Below, one piece after another: positions 62,129-64,000 of a stretch of 64,000 bases of DNA. The notes beneath the pieces were generated by a model that worked only from the letters and a program-made list of their open reading frames with translations, made no database searches and was not told where the DNA came from. Both the position numbers and the translations under genes were made by a program. Numbering within the stretch: position 1 is the first letter of the stretch; each line of letters opens with the position of its first letter. The DNA is from Yonghaparkia sp. Root332 (lineage in GTDB: Bacteria; Actinomycetota; Actinomycetes; Actinomycetales; Microbacteriaceae), in the NCBI RefSeq assembly GCF_001425665.1, contig NZ_LMCX01000001.1:801650-865649 (forward strand), given 5' to 3'.

Positions 62129-62665
62129 ATGTCGCGTATCGGACGCATGCCCATCGACATCCCCGGTGGTGTCACAGTCACGGTCGACGGCCAGGCCGTC
62201 TCCGTCAAGGGCCCCAAGGGCGAGCTCGCGCTCACCGTGGCGAGCCCCATCGAGGTCTCCGTCGAGGACAACCAGGTCGTCGTGACCCGTCCCGACGACG
62301 AGCGCGCCTCGCGCTCGCTCCACGGCCTCACCCGCACGCTCATCGCCAACAACATCGTCGGCGTGACCCAGGGCTACACCAAGGGCCTCGAGGTCGTCGG
62401 CACCGGTTACCGCGTGCAGGCCAAGGGCGAGAGCATCGAGTTCGCGCTCGGATTCTCGCACCCCGTCACCGTGACCCCGCCCGCCGGGATCACCTTCACG
62501 GTGGAGGGCAACAACAAGCTCACCGTCAGCGGCATCGACAAGCAGGCCGTCGGCGAGGTCGCAGCGAACATCCGCAAGATCCGCAAGCCCGAGCCGTACA
62601 AGGGCAAGGGTGTGCGGTACGCCGGCGAGATCGTGCGCCGCAAGGCCGGAAAGAGTGGTAAGTAA
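62129..62665 (+). CDS. rplF: 50S ribosomal protein L6
   Basis: The 178-residue L6 protein near the factor-binding site. [34 protein letters not shown] and [20 protein letters not shown] are typical. Confidence 0.98.
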   Translation: MSRIGRMPIDIPGGVTVTVDGQAVSVKGPKGELALTVASPIEVSVEDNQVVVTRPDDERASRSLHGLTRTLIANNIVGVTQGYTKGLEVVGTGYRVQAKGESIEFALGFSHPVTVTPPAGITFTVEGNNKLTVSGIDKQAVGEVAANIRKIRKPEPYKGKGVRYAGEIVRRKAGKSGK

Positions 62666-62667
62666 TC

Positions 62668-63039
62668 ATGGGTCTCGGAACTAGAGGCAAGAGCAAGACG
62701 GCCGCCAAGGGCCGCCGTCACGCCCGTCTTCGCAAGCGCATCGCCGGCACGCCCGAGCGTCCGCGCCTCGTCGTCACGCGATCGGCCCGTCACGTCTTCG
62801 TGCAGATCGTCGACGACACAAAGGGTCACACCGTGGCCAGCGCCTCCACCATGGAGGCCGACCTCCGCACGTTCGACGGCGACAAGACCGCCAAGGCGCG
62901 CAAGGTCGGCGAGCTGCTCGCCGAGCGGGCCAAGCAGGCCGGCGTCGAGGCGGTCGTCTTCGACCGCGGCGGCAACCGCTACGCCGGTCGCGTCGCCGCG
63001 ATCGCCGATGGAGCGCGAGAGGCAGGGCTGAGCCTGTGA
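62668..63039 (+). CDS. rplR: 50S ribosomal protein L18
   Basis: A 123-residue L18, which binds 5S r[24 protein letters not shown] and [24 protein letters not shown] are conserved. It ends in a GTGA overlap with rpsE. Confidence 0.98.
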   Translation: MGLGTRGKSKTAAKGRRHARLRKRIAGTPERPRLVVTRSARHVFVQIVDDTKGHTVASASTMEADLRTFDGDKTAKARKVGELLAERAKQAGVEAVVFDRGGNRYAGRVAAIADGAREAGLSL

Positions 63040-63740
63040 GCGAGGCAGACATCAACAACAGCGCGAAGGAGCAGACCGTGGCGGCAGAGGCCCCCGTGGA
63101 GACCGCCGCATCGTCGGAGCCGTCGACGGAGCCCCGCGAGGCCCGTCGTGGCAGCCGCGAGCGCAACCCGAACCGCGACCGCGGTGCGCGCGAGACCGAG
63201 AAGAGCCCCTTCCTCGAGCGCGTCGTGACGATCAACCGCGTGTCGAAGGTCGTCAAGGGCGGCCGTCGCTTCAGTTTCACGGCCCTCGTGGTCGTGGGTG
63301 ACGGCAACGGGCTCGTCGGCGTCGGCTACGGCAAGGCGCGCGAGGTCCCGACCGCGATCTCGAAGGGCGTCGAGGAGGCGAAGAAGAACTTCTTCCGCGT
63401 CCCCCGCGTCGCCGCGACGATCCCGCACCCCGTCCAGGGCGAAGCGGCCGCCGGTGTGGTGCTCCTGCGCCCCGCCGCAGCCGGTACCGGTGTCATCGCC
63501 GGTGGTCCGGTGCGTGCCGTGCTCGAGTGCGCGGGCATCCACGACGTGCTGAGCAAGTCGCTCGGCTCGTCGAACACGATCAACATCGTGCACGCGACCG
63601 TCGAGGCGCTCAAGCAGCTCGAGGAGCCGCGTGCCGTCGCCGCCCGTCGTGGTCGCGACTTCGAGGACGTGGCCCCGGCCCGTCTCGTCCGCGCCGAGGC
63701 CCTCGCGGCCCAGGCCGCGGCCGGAAAGGCAGGTGCATGA
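63036..63740 (+). CDS. rpsE: 30S ribosomal protein S5
   Basis: A 234-residue S5 with a GTG start and an N-terminal extension of about 55 disordered residues before the core [41 protein letters not shown] and [18 protein letters not shown] are the family blocks. Coupled to rplR. Confidence 0.97.
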   Translation: MSEADINNSAKEQTVAAEAPVETAASSEPSTEPREARRGSRERNPNRDRGARETEKSPFLERVVTINRVSKVVKGGRRFSFTALVVVGDGNGLVGVGYGKAREVPTAISKGVEEAKKNFFRVPRVAATIPHPVQGEAAAGVVLLRPAAAGTGVIAGGPVRAVLECAGIHDVLSKSLGSSNTINIVHATVEALKQLEEPRAVAARRGRDFEDVAPARLVRAEALAAQAAAGKAGA

Positions 63741-63925
63741 TGGCCTCGCGCCTGAAGGTGACCCAGATCAAGTCTGTTATCAGCGAGAAGCAGAACCAGC
63801 GCGACACCCTGCGCAGCCTGGGCCTCAAGCGGATCGGCGATGTCGTCGTCCGCGAGGACAGCCCGGCGAACCGCGGGTACGTTCGTGCGGTCGCACACCT
63901 CGTCAAGGTCGAGGAGATTGACTAA
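63740..63925 (+). CDS. rpmD: 50S ribosomal protein L30
   Basis: A 61-residue L30 ([36 protein letters not shown]). Two adjacent ATGs exist at 63737 and 63740; the second overlaps the rpsE stop by one base and gives the usual N-terminus. Its stop overlaps the rplO start. Confidence 0.96.
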   Translation: MASRLKVTQIKSVISEKQNQRDTLRSLGLKRIGDVVVREDSPANRGYVRAVAHLVKVEEID

Positions 63926-64000
63926 TGGCTGAAGAGAAGAAGGCCGCCGCCGACAAGGCGCCGGCGAAGAAGGCGCCTGCCAAGGCCGCCGCTGAGAAGG
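63925..64000 (+). CDS. rplO: 50S ribosomal protein L15 (5' end only)
   Basis: Only 25 codons lie in the window: [20 protein letters not shown] and more Ala/Lys. The identity rests on position after rpmD and on the Ala/Lys-rich head common to L15 proteins of related actinobacteria. The conserved L15 core lies outside the window. Confidence 0.75.
   Translation, partial: MAEEKKAAADKAPAKKAPAKAAAEK

Overview
The window is high-GC DNA with dense, tightly packed genes, GTG/TTG starts, GC-rich hairpin terminators without T-tracts and an actinobacterial ribosomal-protein order. Gene content (DUF4916 and DUF1684 proteins, an FHA-bearing type VII-like ATPase, a type IV pilus locus, hut genes) suggests an actinobacterium of order Micrococcales, most likely family Microbacteriaceae. 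I cannot name the genus from sequence alone. No tRNA, rRNA, CRISPR array, insertion sequence or phage gene was seen.

Layout. (1) 1-12,311: housekeeping and accessory genes, mostly on the minus strand: an Lhr-type helicase cut by the window edge, an esterase, two tandem GNAT acetyltransferases with a repeat element between them, a DEAD-box RNA helicase, DUF1684, SRPBCC, DUF427, SprT-like, a truncated hemoglobin and a spermidine synthase-like protein. (2) 12,352-20,044: rpoB-rpoC with a recognisable promoter, a structured leader and a strong terminator. (3) 20,092-30,116: a compact type VII (ESX/WXG100-like) locus: RDD-FHA protein, an EssC/EccC-type triple ATPase with its own FHA domain, two small helical substrate-like proteins, a large effector-like membrane protein, two unrecognised soluble proteins and a membrane protein. 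(4) 30,215-42,228: a nearly complete type IV pilus locus: prepilin, PilB, PilT with a long proline-rich head, PilC, major pilin, two minor pilins, a pilin-like beta-solenoid surface protein, PilD, PilM, PilN, PilO. (5) 42,264-47,740: a membrane protein and the str operon (rpsL-rpsG-fusA-tuf). (6) 47,838-54,518: a small membrane protein, an IclR regulator and a divergent histidine-utilisation operon hutH-hutU-hutG-hutI. (7) 54,925-64,000: the S10-spc operon from rpsJ into rplO, which is cut by the window end.

How it works together. The most interesting part is 20-42 kb. The type VII-like secretion locus and the pilus locus lie back to back and appear to share an upstream palindrome (GGGGAG-N2-CTCCCC and degenerate relatives) placed before the RDD-FHA gene, each of the two small helical protein genes, pilB and the major pilin. 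That suggests coordinated control of two cell-surface systems. The pilus genes lie in assembly order: motors and platform, then pilins, then peptidase, then the PilMNO alignment complex. The pilin segment (about 34.5-37.3 kb) has relaxed codon use, consistent with diversification or exchange. The hut operon sits between str and S10 clusters that are commonly adjacent.
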